From an uncultured Ruminococcus sp. (GTDB taxonomy: Bacteria > Bacillota > Clostridia > Lachnospirales > Lachnospiraceae): DNA of 64,000 bases. Each line of letters begins with the position of its first letter. Positions within the stretch are counted from its first letter, which is position 1. Of the stretch, positions 51,727 through 60,210 are shown in pieces. The notes beneath the pieces are model-generated. The model searched no databases. It had not been told where the DNA came from and was given only the letters and a program-made list of their open reading frames with translations. Location: assembly GCA_904377845.1 (NCBI GenBank), contig CAJFGR010000003.1, positions 94,025 to 158,024 on the forward strand, read 5' to 3'. Position numbers and translations under genes: made by a program.

Positions 51727-52034
51727 CCGTTCCATTCATAATCCGCCTGCGGCGAATTATTCATGAGGGGCGTCCGCCCCATAGAAAGATCCGTCCTGCC
51801 GTGCCTTGCGGAGGATCCGCAGATAAGATCCGTCCTGCCGTGCCTTGCGGAGGATCCGCAGATCCCGTCAGTCCGTATCTTTCTGCACGTGTACTGCAAG
51901 TGTCCGTCAGCCGTTCCATTCATAATCCGCCTGCGGCGAATTATTCATGAGGGGCGTCTGCCCCATAGAAAGATCCGTCCTGCCGTGTCTTGCGGAGAAT
52001 CCGCAGATCCCGTCAGTACGTATCTTTCTGCACG
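51727..52034. repeat. Structured direct repeat element, two long copies, one with a nested 39-bp tandem duplication
   Basis: Copy 1 51727-51889, copy 2 51911-52034; 39-bp unit AAGATCCGTCCTGCCGTGCCTTGCGGAGGATCCGCAGAT at 51786-51824 and 51825-51863, single variant copy at 51970-52008. Confidence 0.9.
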
Positions 52035-52045
52035 GCTGACTGGTA

Positions 52046-52480
52046 TTACAGGTTTCCAAGGATCATGAAGGAGATGATCAGTCCGTAGAGGCAGACACCT
52101 TCTGCCAGACCTACGAAGATCAGGGATTTACCGAGTACGCTGGAATCTTCGCTGATTGCTCCGAGAGCGGCGCTTGCAGCGCTTGCAACCGCGATACCGC
52201 CGCCGATACAGGAGAGTCCTGTAACAAGTGCCGCCGCCAGATAACCGAGTCCGGTTGCAAATCCGCTGTCAGCAGTTACAGATTCGGCCGCCTGCACGTC
52301 CGGTCCGCCCAGAAGCATGATCGTGGCGACGGCAAATGCGCCGAAGAAGAAAAATGCATTGGTTCCGATGGCGCGTTTATAGCGTTTCTTTGATTTCTCT
52401 CCCAGCAGATAATAGCCGAAAGGTACGATGATGCTTACGATCAAAGCGATGATAAAGATGATTTTGGTTGCTAAAGTCAT
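52046..52480 (-). CDS. ntpK: V-type ATP synthase subunit K (c-ring proteolipid)
   Basis: GLGYLAAALVTGLSCIGGGIAVASAASAALGAISEDSSVLGKSLIFVGLAEGVCLYGLIISFMIL. Confidence 0.92.
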   Translation of the reverse strand: MTLATKIIFIIALIVSIIVPFGYYLLGEKSKKRYKRAIGTNAFFFFGAFAVATIMLLGGPDVQAAESVTADSGFATGLGYLAAALVTGLSCIGGGIAVASAASAALGAISEDSSVLGKSLIFVGLAEGVCLYGLIISFMILGNL

Positions 52481-52507
52481 GGTTAAATCCTCCTGATTTC
52501 TTTAGAT

Positions 52508-54454
52508 TTATTTTTTCGCTTTCTTTGCATTCTTTTTCGTATATGGGTCAAATGCGTGTCCGCTGCCTTTATAGAAGCGGCTGAACATCTCATAATATTC
52601 CAGACGGAGTACCTGTATGCCGACGATAAGTCCTTCAAATCCGCAGACAAACAGGTTGCCGAAGATCACGCCGATCCAGTTCGGATGCCCGCTCTCCGCG
52701 CCTGCAAGCTGCAGGACTACTTCCATGATCGCCGCATGGCTGACTGCAAATGCGCCGATACGGATGAAAGAGATCGTATTGGAGAAGTAGCTTAAGAGCG
52801 TCTCGAACATCTCGAAAAATCCCTGAACGATAAACATTGCCTTGCCGGTCTCCATCTTGTCGGCCCGTTTCTGTATGGCTCTTGTGATCGGTTCGCGGAA
52901 GAGCATCACGATCAGCGGTACGCCGAACATAACTGCCATCACGATTCCGCCCGGAAGCGGATTGCCTGTCATAAAGAGCACGATCGTTATAACGACTGCT
53001 ACGTAGAAGACCAGTCCGGCCACGCCGTTCGGTTCAAACCATGCAGCTTCGATATCTTTGCTTTTGACGGCATTGATAATATGAAGAATCATTGCCACAA
53101 TGATAAGGAACATACCGAAGGCCACCGCTACGATGAACACCGTGTTCAGCTTTCCGAGGAAGGGAAGCGTGGTCATATGGTCGATAGGCCGCATCCACAG
53201 GGCGGGCAGTACGTCTTCAAAGCCGAAGATGCTTCCGAAGAGGAATCCGAAGATCGTGGAAAATACACCTGCCGATGCAATGATTCCTGCAAGGGGCGCT
53301 TTTTTAAAGTGATAGATCAGCGCGCCTCCGATGAGGAGCAGGAGCCCCTGTCCTACATCACCGAACATGACGCCGAAAATGAAAGAATATGTGATGCCGA
53401 CGAACACGGTCGGATCCATCTCATTGTGTGCCGGAAGCCCGTACATCTGAACAAACATTTCAAACGGCTTGAACAGCTTCGGGTTTTCAAGTTTGGTGGG
53501 CGGCTCTCCGAAGTAGGCGTCATGGTCGTCCTCGACGACAACGAATACTTTGTCGTCGTCCTCCACTTCTTTTAAGAATTTCTCCACATCGTCCTCGGCC
53601 ATCCAGCCGCAGAGGATGTAGTAATCTTCCTTGTTGTCCTCCATCCGCGCCGCAAGCTTGCGGACGTCGAAGTTATTGGATAATTCCTCAAGCCGGTTCC
53701 TTGCTGCGATGAGCTGGGGAGCACGGTCAGAGAGCATTTCTCCTGCCTGCTTATCCAGATCTTCGATCTCGAGGTTTACCCGGGCGATTTCTGCTTCGAG
53801 AGACTGGTAAGCATATGCCGGAGTCCCTTCAAATTCGTCTTTTAGTTCGATCCGTTCGAAGTGGAGAGAACGGAAGACCGCATCGACTTTCTGTGCTTCT
53901 GCAGGGGAAACAAAATAAGCCCCGTATACAAAACTTTCGTCCCGCTCGCCCTCAACGAAGATTGCTTTTAAATCTTCCATAAGATATTTCTGCATCTTGT
54001 GGTAGAATTCCACGGCGATGCGGCCGAACCGATAAGTGATATACCGGTAGTTCAGCACCTTGTGGAGATCACAGTCCACAGGGCGGAAAGGAGCGATGAC
54101 CTGCTGTTTTGCGCGAAGCTCGTCGATCTTTTTCTTTAATTTTTCTTTCTTCTCCTGAAGTGTCTGGTAGTCTTCATTTGCCTTGCGCACGAGTTCAAAC
54201 ATATCGTCGAGCCCCAGATTCGATGCAGGTTCCACATCGTCTGCATTGGGCAGGTAACCCACGAACTGGTTCGCCTTGGCGAGTGCCTCGCGGTACGGGT
54301 TGATCTCTACGAAAGGTCTTAAGTTGTCCACGGTCTTCAGTTCTGACAGGGCGGATTCAAGCTGGATCTCATAGCGGGAGAGATACAGGTCTGTCACGCG
54401 GTCGATGTCATTCCTCGGACCGGATATGTTGATAAATTTCATTTTAACGATCAT
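52508..54454 (-). CDS. ntpI: V-type ATP synthase subunit I
   Basis: V_ATPase_I: DPTVFVGITYSFIFGVMFGDVGQGLLLLIGGALIYH; FEMFETLLSYFSNTISFIRIGAFAVSHAAIMEVV. Confidence 0.95.
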   Translation of the reverse strand: MIVKMKFINISGPRNDIDRVTDLYLSRYEIQLESALSELKTVDNLRPFVEINPYREALAKANQFVGYLPNADDVEPASNLGLDDMFELVRKANEDYQTLQEKKEKLKKKIDELRAKQQVIAPFRPVDCDLHKVLNYRYITYRFGRIAVEFYHKMQKYLMEDLKAIFVEGERDESFVYGAYFVSPAEAQKVDAVFRSLHFERIELKDEFEGTPAYAYQSLEAEIARVNLEIEDLDKQAGEMLSDRAPQLIAARNRLEELSNNFDVRKLAARMEDNKEDYYILCGWMAEDDVEKFLKEVEDDDKVFVVVEDDHDAYFGEPPTKLENPKLFKPFEMFVQMYGLPAHNEMDPTVFVGITYSFIFGVMFGDVGQGLLLLIGGALIYHFKKAPLAGIIASAGVFSTIFGFLFGSIFGFEDVLPALWMRPIDHMTTLPFLGKLNTVFIVAVAFGMFLIIVAMILHIINAVKSKDIEAAWFEPNGVAGLVFYVAVVITIVLFMTGNPLPGGIVMAVMFGVPLIVMLFREPITRAIQKRADKMETGKAMFIVQGFFEMFETLLSYFSNTISFIRIGAFAVSHAAIMEVVLQLAGAESGHPNWIGVIFGNLFVCGFEGLIVGIQVLRLEYYEMFSRFYKGSGHAFDPYTKKNAKKAKK

Positions 54455-55497
54455 TGGGTTTTACCTCCAACGTATGCCAGCGTCTCGCCGGGTGTCAGGC
54501 CATAGCGTACACATTCCATAGCGGTCGTCAGCTTATTGATTTCTTCCTCTTTCAGGAAGAGATAAGTGTTGATCGCAGCAATCGAATATGGATTTCGTCT
54601 GCGGTCTATAGTATACAGATGGTGCAGACAGTCTGCATATATCTGCTCGATAGTAAGTTTTTGACGGAAATTATAATGGCGCGCGTAATAAGTTCGTGCA
54701 ACCGCGCTTTCAAATTCTTCCAGTCCCGGTGCTTCAACCATCTCCTTGACCTGGTCGGTTGAGAGCTTGTAGTGGATCGGGATAAGAAGCAGATAGATGT
54801 CGGCGGGTTTCATATTATAGTACTTCTTTGCCCTGTAGATCCACTGCAGATTCAGAAGATCGATCTTGGAGCCGCGGTCCCGCATGAAGAGCTCCAGATC
54901 AGTTTTCTTTAAGACCTTTTTCTGCTCTTTCCACGTGGAAGTGAAAAGATAGAGATCCAGTGTAAGCGTGTAATCATACAGGGTTATATTCTGTGAGTCC
55001 TTGAGCTTCTTGAGCGGAGTGTAATATTCCGTGCCCTTCAGATTCTCTACGAGTTCATCGGTCGTTCTGGAGGTGATGAGCTTCTCGATAGAGATCTGTG
55101 AATACCGGTCAAAAAATGCCCTTTTATAATTCAGGTCAAATGGCTTTTTGTAACGGTTGATTACAATAGTCAGGCAGTAATCGATCAGATCGACCTCGTA
55201 ACTCTTCATGATCAGTTTCATAAACTGCCGCTGTTTCTGGCCGCAGAATCGATATAATTTTGTATAATCATGATAAAGCGACTGCGTCAGCACTTTCTCG
55301 ATATTTCCGCGGTGGATCTGATCCTCGGTCAGTGTGTCGAGGACATCGGCATAAGCCGTGTTCTTCTTCAGGTAATCCGCGATCTCGGGAACACTTCCCA
55401 GATTGGCAATCTCGACAAACTGTTCCGGCTTCAGAAGCTTGGCCTCCATAGCACGTACCTTTGTCACGATCCCGCTGTATTCAAGTAAGTTCCCCAT
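54451..55497 (-). CDS. ntpC: V-type ATP synthase subunit C (V0D/AC39 family)
   Basis: YSGIVTKVRAMEAKLLKPEQFVEIANLGSVPEIADYLKKNTAYADVL; operon position. Confidence 0.9.
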   Translation of the reverse strand: MGNLLEYSGIVTKVRAMEAKLLKPEQFVEIANLGSVPEIADYLKKNTAYADVLDTLTEDQIHRGNIEKVLTQSLYHDYTKLYRFCGQKQRQFMKLIMKSYEVDLIDYCLTIVINRYKKPFDLNYKRAFFDRYSQISIEKLITSRTTDELVENLKGTEYYTPLKKLKDSQNITLYDYTLTLDLYLFTSTWKEQKKVLKKTDLELFMRDRGSKIDLLNLQWIYRAKKYYNMKPADIYLLLIPIHYKLSTDQVKEMVEAPGLEEFESAVARTYYARHYNFRQKLTIEQIYADCLHHLYTIDRRRNPYSIAAINTYLFLKEEEINKLTTAMECVRYGLTPGETLAYVGGKTQ

Positions 55498-55500
55498 AGG

Positions 55501-55812
55501 CTACACCTCGGTGATCCGTCTTAATATTTCGCGGGCATATTCCGTGTGATTCTCTTCATATTCTTTCTGAAGAGAACGGATCAGTTCAGAGCTTGAATCG
55601 CTCTGGGTGTCCAGAAGCTGTGAGGTCTTCTCTTCAAGATCTGCACGGATGGCATTGAGGCGGGCTGTAGTCTTCTCATCCAGCTCTTTGTCAAATGCCT
55701 TCTTTTTTTCGTCATATTCACGATTCAGAACTTCTTTCTGGTATTCTGCGTGCTTGACGATTGCTGTAGCCGCGTCTTCGATTTCCGTCAATTTGTTTAC
55801 AATAGAGTCCAT
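55501..55812 (-). CDS. V-type ATP synthase peripheral stalk subunit (G/H-like)
   Basis: MDSIVNKLTEIEDAATAIVKHAEYQKEVLNREYDEKKKAFDKELDEKTTARL coiled coil, first gene of the operon. Confidence 0.75.
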   Translation of the reverse strand: MDSIVNKLTEIEDAATAIVKHAEYQKEVLNREYDEKKKAFDKELDEKTTARLNAIRADLEEKTSQLLDTQSDSSSELIRSLQKEYEENHTEYAREILRRITEV

Positions 55813-56039
55813 ATAAAGCCTCCTGTTTGTAAGAAAATCATAATATACTTTATCATACACCATTTGCTGAAAAATGCAAGTTAAGAATTGTTAGCTCCGG
55901 GCCTTTGAAAATATATAAAACATCAGATAATTCCTATTAAATGTCAACTACATTTTGACCTCTGTCCACCTGCGTGTTATTATGGTATCAGTATGGAAAG
56001 TGCCGGTAATAGTCTGGCGGATTCAGGGGAGGATAATAC

Positions 56040-56690
56040 ATGAGACTGAGAAATATACCGAGGGCCGAAGGGACGCTTCAGGCCCATAATATAGTCATAA
56101 AGAGACCGGAAGACCAGAAAGGATGCTGGAAGCAGGTGTTTGGCAATAAGCGACCGGTCCGCATTGAAATCGGAACGGGAAAAGGCCGCTTTATTTTAAA
56201 TATGGCAAAGGCAAATCCGGATATTAATTTTGTCGGGATCGAGCGTTATTCCAGCGTACTGCTCCGCGCTGTGGAGAAATATGATACAGACGAGTTTAAA
56301 GATCTGCAGAATGTCCGCTTTATATGTATTGATGCCAGAAGGATCGAGGAGGTGTTTGCAAAAGATGAGGTAGAACGCATTTATCTGAACTTTTCTGATC
56401 CGTGGCCGAAGGCAAGACACGCCAAAAGACGGCTGACGTCGGCGGAATTTCTGGAAAGATATGAGAAAGTGCTGGCGCCGTACGGCAGACTGGAATTTAA
56501 AACCGACAATACGGAGCTCTTTAACTTTTCTTTGGAGCAGATGAAAGAGTCGGGATGGACACTACAGGGCTTTACCTACGACCTCCATCACAACGAAGAG
56601 ATGAACAGTGGAAATATTATGACAGAATATGAAGAAAAATTTTCAAAAAAAGGAAATCCGATTAATAAACTCATTGCCGTCAGAAAATAA
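56040..56690 (+). CDS. trmB: tRNA (guanine-N7-)-methyltransferase
   Basis: IEIGTGKGRFILNMAKANPDINFVGIERY; YLNFSDPWPKARHAKRRLTSAEFLERY. Confidence 0.95.
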   Translation: MRLRNIPRAEGTLQAHNIVIKRPEDQKGCWKQVFGNKRPVRIEIGTGKGRFILNMAKANPDINFVGIERYSSVLLRAVEKYDTDEFKDLQNVRFICIDARRIEEVFAKDEVERIYLNFSDPWPKARHAKRRLTSAEFLERYEKVLAPYGRLEFKTDNTELFNFSLEQMKESGWTLQGFTYDLHHNEEMNSGNIMTEYEEKFSKKGNPINKLIAVRK

Positions 56691-56773
56691 ATAACAGAAA
56701 ACGGCAGATCGGCACCAATTGACGTATCCGGCATATAATGATTTATAACCGCTCAGGAGGCAGGTGTATATAG

Positions 56774-56947
56774 ATGAAGAATAAGTGCTGGAAATCATGT
56801 GTCAGGGAAATGTTTTACTGCAGACCGCGGCTTAACAGGCATCTGCTCTGTATCCGCAGTTCTATGCTGGATGTATGTAAGATACTGAATTCAGGCATCT
56901 GTCATGGGAGTGATAAAAATGATCGGGAAGGCAGGTGCCGGAAATGA
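56774..56947 (+). CDS. Putative 57-aa Cys-rich small protein coupled to thioredoxin
   Basis: MKNKCWKSCVREMFYCRPRLNRHLLCIRSSMLDVCKILNSGICHGSDKNDREGRCRK*; RBS CAGGAGG; ATGA overlap with downstream gene. Confidence 0.45.
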   Translation: MKNKCWKSCVREMFYCRPRLNRHLLCIRSSMLDVCKILNSGICHGSDKNDREGRCRK

Positions 56948-57249
56948 TCAGAAAAATCAGACCCGGGCAGTTTGCGGCAGAGGTAAGAGACTGCCGGCAG
57001 CCTGTCCTGCTGGAATTTTACGCTTCATGGTGTCCCCGGTGCGCAATGATGGATGATGTACTTGAAGAATTCGCATCGGCAAACAGAGGAAAAATAAAAG
57101 TCTGCCGGATTGATGAAGCAGATGCGGCTCTGCTCATGGAGGAGTACGGGATCGACAGAGTACCATCCTTTCTGGCTTTCTCCGGCGGCAGGGTTACAGG
57201 AGCCGTAGTGGGAGTAGTATCACAGGAAGTCCTGGAGAAGCTGTTTTAA
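56944..57249 (+). CDS. Thioredoxin-family protein
   Basis: PVLLEFYASWCPRCAMMDDVLEEFA; cis-Pro RVPSFLAFSGGR; active site WCPRC. Confidence 0.92.
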   Translation: MIRKIRPGQFAAEVRDCRQPVLLEFYASWCPRCAMMDDVLEEFASANRGKIKVCRIDEADAALLMEEYGIDRVPSFLAFSGGRVTGAVVGVVSQEVLEKLF

Positions 57250-57428
57250 CGTGACAGTTCGGGCTGAAGTATTACGCTATAATAGAAAATCACCCCGTAT
57301 TTCTGCAGATTTAAGCCCGAAAAGCGGTTTCAGATAAAAAACTGATGAAAAATGTAAAAAAATGCTTGCATTTTTGTAAAGTGTCGTTTATAATACTACT
57401 TGCGCTGTTGATGAAGCACATAAGAGAT

Positions 57429-57501
57429 GCGCGATTAGCTCAGCTGGCAGAGCACCTGACTCTTAATCAGGGTGTCCAGGGTTCGAACCCCTGATCGCGC
57501 A
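57429..57501 (+). tRNA. tRNA-Lys (anticodon CTT)
   Basis: GCGCGAT...AGCTCAGCTGGCAGAGC...CTGACTCTTAATCAG...GGTTCGAACCC...ATCGCGC A; CCA not encoded. Confidence 0.96.
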
Positions 57502-57527
57502 CTTAGAAATCGCTGTTTTTGCGGAGA

Positions 57528-57549
57528 GCCGTGGGGACGGCGGTTTTTT
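57528..57549 (+). terminator. Terminator of tRNA-Lys
   Basis: GCCGTGGGGACGGC GGTTTTTT. Confidence 0.65.
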
Positions 57550-57570
57550 ACGTTGAGCATTGAGCAACGC

Positions 57571-57636
57571 GGAAAAGAAGCAGGAGAGCCAGGGGAAAGT
57601 GCTTGCATTTTCCCCTGGCTCTCCTGCTTCTTTTCC
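57571..57636. repeat. Perfect inverted repeat with 28-bp arms
   Basis: GGAAAAGAAGCAGGAGAGCCAGGGGAAA (57571-57598) / TTTCCCCTGGCTCTCCTGCTTCTTTTCC (57609-57636). Confidence 0.95.
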
Positions 57637-57638
57637 AT

Positions 57639-57940
57639 GTGGCGAAAGCCACGACCGAGATGAAGCGGAGCGGAATCGAGGTACGCGTTGCTAAATGCGG
57701 CCTGAGCCGTGAAGCAAAGTGGCGAAAGCCACGACCGAGATGAAGCGGAGCGGAATCGAGGTACGCGTTGCTAAATGCGGTCTGAGCCGTGAAGCAAAGC
57801 GGCGAAAGCCACGACCGAGATGAAGCGAAGCGGAATCGAGGTACGCGTTGCTAAATGCGGCCTGAGCCGTGAAGCAAAGTGGCGAAAGCCACGACCGAGA
57901 TGAAGCGGAGCGGAATCGAGGTATGCGTTGCTAAATGCGG
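57639..57940. repeat. 80-bp tandem repeat, about 3.8 copies
   Basis: GTGGCGAAAGCCACGACCGAGATGAAGCGGAGCGGAATCGAGGTACGCGTTGCTAAATGCGGCCTGAGCCGTGAAGCAAA starting at 57639, 57719, 57799, 57879. Confidence 0.97.
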
Positions 57941-57958
57941 CATTCATCCGGCTTTGGA

Positions 57959-58897
57959 TCACGCCCGTCCCAGATATTCTTTTATGTGTCCTGCAACGAT
58001 TTTCATCAGGCGCTGTCTTGCTTCAACCGCTGCCCACGCCACATGAGGCGTGATAAAGAGCCGGCTTTTATCGTGCACACCGAAGAGCGGATTATCCTTT
58101 GTCATGGGCTCCACAGAAAGTACGTCCAGCCCGGCAGCCCGGATCTCTCCGGAATTGAGTGCATTGGCAAGATCTGCCTCATTTACGATCGGTCCTCTGC
58201 CGAGATTCAGAAGAACGGCAGAAGATTTCATTTTCCGAAAAGCGTCTGCGTTCATGATATTTTCCGTGTACTCATTGAGAGGGGCGTGGATGGAGAGAAT
58301 ATCCGACTGGGAGAGCAGAGTGTCAAAATCCACCTGCCGGTATCCTTCCTGAGCCGGAGCGCCTGACGCAGAGTAGTAGATGACTCTGGCACCGAACATC
58401 CCGGCAATGTCCGCTACTCTCCGCCCGATAGCACCAAGGCCGAGGATGCCCCATGTGACACTGCCCAGCTCATGAAACGGAATGCCAAAGTGGGTAAAGA
58501 GAGAGGAAGCGGCATAACCGCCGTTTTTAACGTAATCGTCATAGTATCTTAAACCTTCTATGAGATAAAACAGCATGGCAAATGTATGCTGTGCGACTGA
58601 TTCCGTAGAGTATCCGGCAGCGTTGCGCCATTCGATTCCGCGCCGGTCAAGATAGTCTTTATCCAGATTATTGGTTCCGGTTGCGCTGACACATACAAGT
58701 TTTAAATTCCGGGCTGAAGCAATGGTGTTTTCATTGACCGGAACTTTATTTACTACGATCACGTCGGCATTTTCAACACGTGCCGGTACTTCTTCCGGGG
58801 CAGTGCGGGAATACTTTACGACTTCTCCGAGCTGTTCGAATGCAGAATAATCAGCGTCACTGCCGAGTGATTCGGCGTCTAAGAATACAATTTTCAT
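57959..58897 (-). CDS. D-2-hydroxyacid dehydrogenase family protein
   Basis: WGILGLGAIGRRVADIAGMFGARVIYYS; LLNLGRGPIVNEADLANALNSGEIRAAGLDVLSVEPM. Confidence 0.94.
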   Translation of the reverse strand: MKIVFLDAESLGSDADYSAFEQLGEVVKYSRTAPEEVPARVENADVIVVNKVPVNENTIASARNLKLVCVSATGTNNLDKDYLDRRGIEWRNAAGYSTESVAQHTFAMLFYLIEGLRYYDDYVKNGGYAASSLFTHFGIPFHELGSVTWGILGLGAIGRRVADIAGMFGARVIYYSASGAPAQEGYRQVDFDTLLSQSDILSIHAPLNEYTENIMNADAFRKMKSSAVLLNLGRGPIVNEADLANALNSGEIRAAGLDVLSVEPMTKDNPLFGVHDKSRLFITPHVAWAAVEARQRLMKIVAGHIKEYLGRA

Positions 58898-58920
58898 ATT
58901 TACAGATACCTCCTGTTAAA

Positions 58921-59763
58921 TTATTTATCATTTCTGCGGACTGATGAGGGAGTGCAGCCATATACTTCTTTGAAAGTACGGTTAAACAGTTTCTGGTTGG
59001 AAAAACCGTTCTGCTCTGCAAGTTCTCCGATCGGAGTGTCTGTGCGGATCAGATCCTGATAGATATGGGAGACGCGCACTTCGTTGAGATATTGCAGAAA
59101 GGACATTCCCATATTCTTTTTGAAGAAACGGCAGAAATATTCTTTCCCCAGTCCCAGATGCCCCGCAATGTCATTGAGAGAGACCGGTTCCCGAAAATGT
59201 TCTTCTACATATGTAATGACATTTCTGATACGTTCCAGGGTCAGTTTATCGGCAGTTCTGCCTGGCGATACGGTTCTGACAGAGAAAAAACGGATCAGAT
59301 GGGCCAGCACCTGCATGATGATCCCTTCTGCTTCCATGAGATATGCGGAGACGTCCTCGATATACAGTCTGGTGAGCTGTTCCATCTGTTTGCAGATGAA
59401 AAGATATTCAGGGAACTGTTCATCGGTGATGTCATCCGGAATACAGTGGATCTGGTACATATCAAGATCAGGCAGATATTTTTCCATATATTTTCCTGAG
59501 ATATGAATACAGATAAACATCGATGTATCGCTGTAGGTATATGTACTGTGCACCTGGCGGGAGTCAATCACAGTGAGGTGCTTGTTGGAAATCTGATATT
59601 TCCTGCCCTCAATCTGGATTGTAGACTCCCCGTTGAGCGGATACAGAAGTTCAATCTCCTCGTGCCAGTGCAGCGGGTGGTATCCGCCGGGGGATGTGTA
59701 ATATGCCAGCTGGATGCCGAGTTTATTTATCTCCTGAAATGTTTCGTAATAAGGCTGTTCCAT
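58921..59763 (-). CDS. AraC-family transcriptional regulator
   Basis: HWHEEIELLYPLNGESTIQIEGRKY cupin; VSLNDIAGHLGLGKEYFCRFFKKNMGMSFLQYLNEVRVSHIYQDLI. Confidence 0.93.
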   Translation of the reverse strand: MEQPYYETFQEINKLGIQLAYYTSPGGYHPLHWHEEIELLYPLNGESTIQIEGRKYQISNKHLTVIDSRQVHSTYTYSDTSMFICIHISGKYMEKYLPDLDMYQIHCIPDDITDEQFPEYLFICKQMEQLTRLYIEDVSAYLMEAEGIIMQVLAHLIRFFSVRTVSPGRTADKLTLERIRNVITYVEEHFREPVSLNDIAGHLGLGKEYFCRFFKKNMGMSFLQYLNEVRVSHIYQDLIRTDTPIGELAEQNGFSNQKLFNRTFKEVYGCTPSSVRRNDK

Positions 59764-59930
59764 GACAGATAACCTCCAATCATCCGACCTTATGGAAAGC
59801 ATAGTTGATAATTCAATAAAAGTCAATATCGACCTAAAAGAGGTCAAGATAGCGACTGTTTTATATATGTTTTAAGCGCTATTATAATGGCGTAGACAAA
59901 AACAGCTATAAGAAAAAGGAGAGATAAATA

Positions 59931-60110
59931 ATGAGCACAATCGCAGTAAATAAAAACAGTTATGCAGTAAAAGAGAATAGTGGGAAAAAGATTTCTATGA
60001 AAGAGAGAATGAGAAAATATTTCGAGGAGAATGCAGCGACAATTGCTTCAGGACTTCTCTTTATGAGCGGAAGCGCAAGTGCCTACAATCTGTACCGGTC
60101 AATGAGATAA
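59931..60110 (+). CDS. Putative 59-aa small protein
   Basis: MSTIAVNKNSYAVKENSGKKISMKERMRKYFEENAATIASGLLFMSGSASAYNLYRSMR*; RBS AAAAAGGAGAG; TATAAT at about 59883; terminator downstream. Confidence 0.6.
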   Translation: MSTIAVNKNSYAVKENSGKKISMKERMRKYFEENAATIASGLLFMSGSASAYNLYRSMR

Positions 60111-60159
60111 GGGACAGAGGTACGATACCAAATGGAAAAATTAAATATAAACAGTCAGA

Positions 60160-60210
60160 AGAGCTGGCAGAGTGTAAAAGGTTATCTGAAACACTGTGTC
60201 AGCTCTTTTT
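60160..60210 (+). terminator. Terminator after small ORF
   Basis: AGAGCTGGCAGAGTGT...ACACTGTGTCAGCTCTTTTT. Confidence 0.65.

Noticed and set aside
51669-51923. 84-aa minus-strand ORF in the V-ATPase gap
   Set aside because: Arises from the repeat element (the 39-bp duplication keeps frame); no RBS/domain support
57435-57638. 67-aa minus-strand ORF across tRNA-Lys and the hairpin
   Set aside because: Overlaps a tRNA gene antisense and the inverted repeat; not a protein gene
57639-57940. CRISPR array
   Set aside because: Contiguous tandem units with no unique spacers and no cas genes in the window
57771-57962. 63-aa minus-strand ORF in the 80-bp repeats
   Set aside because: Translation of tandem repeat DNA only; 80 bp is not a multiple of 3, so frame is not maintained between units
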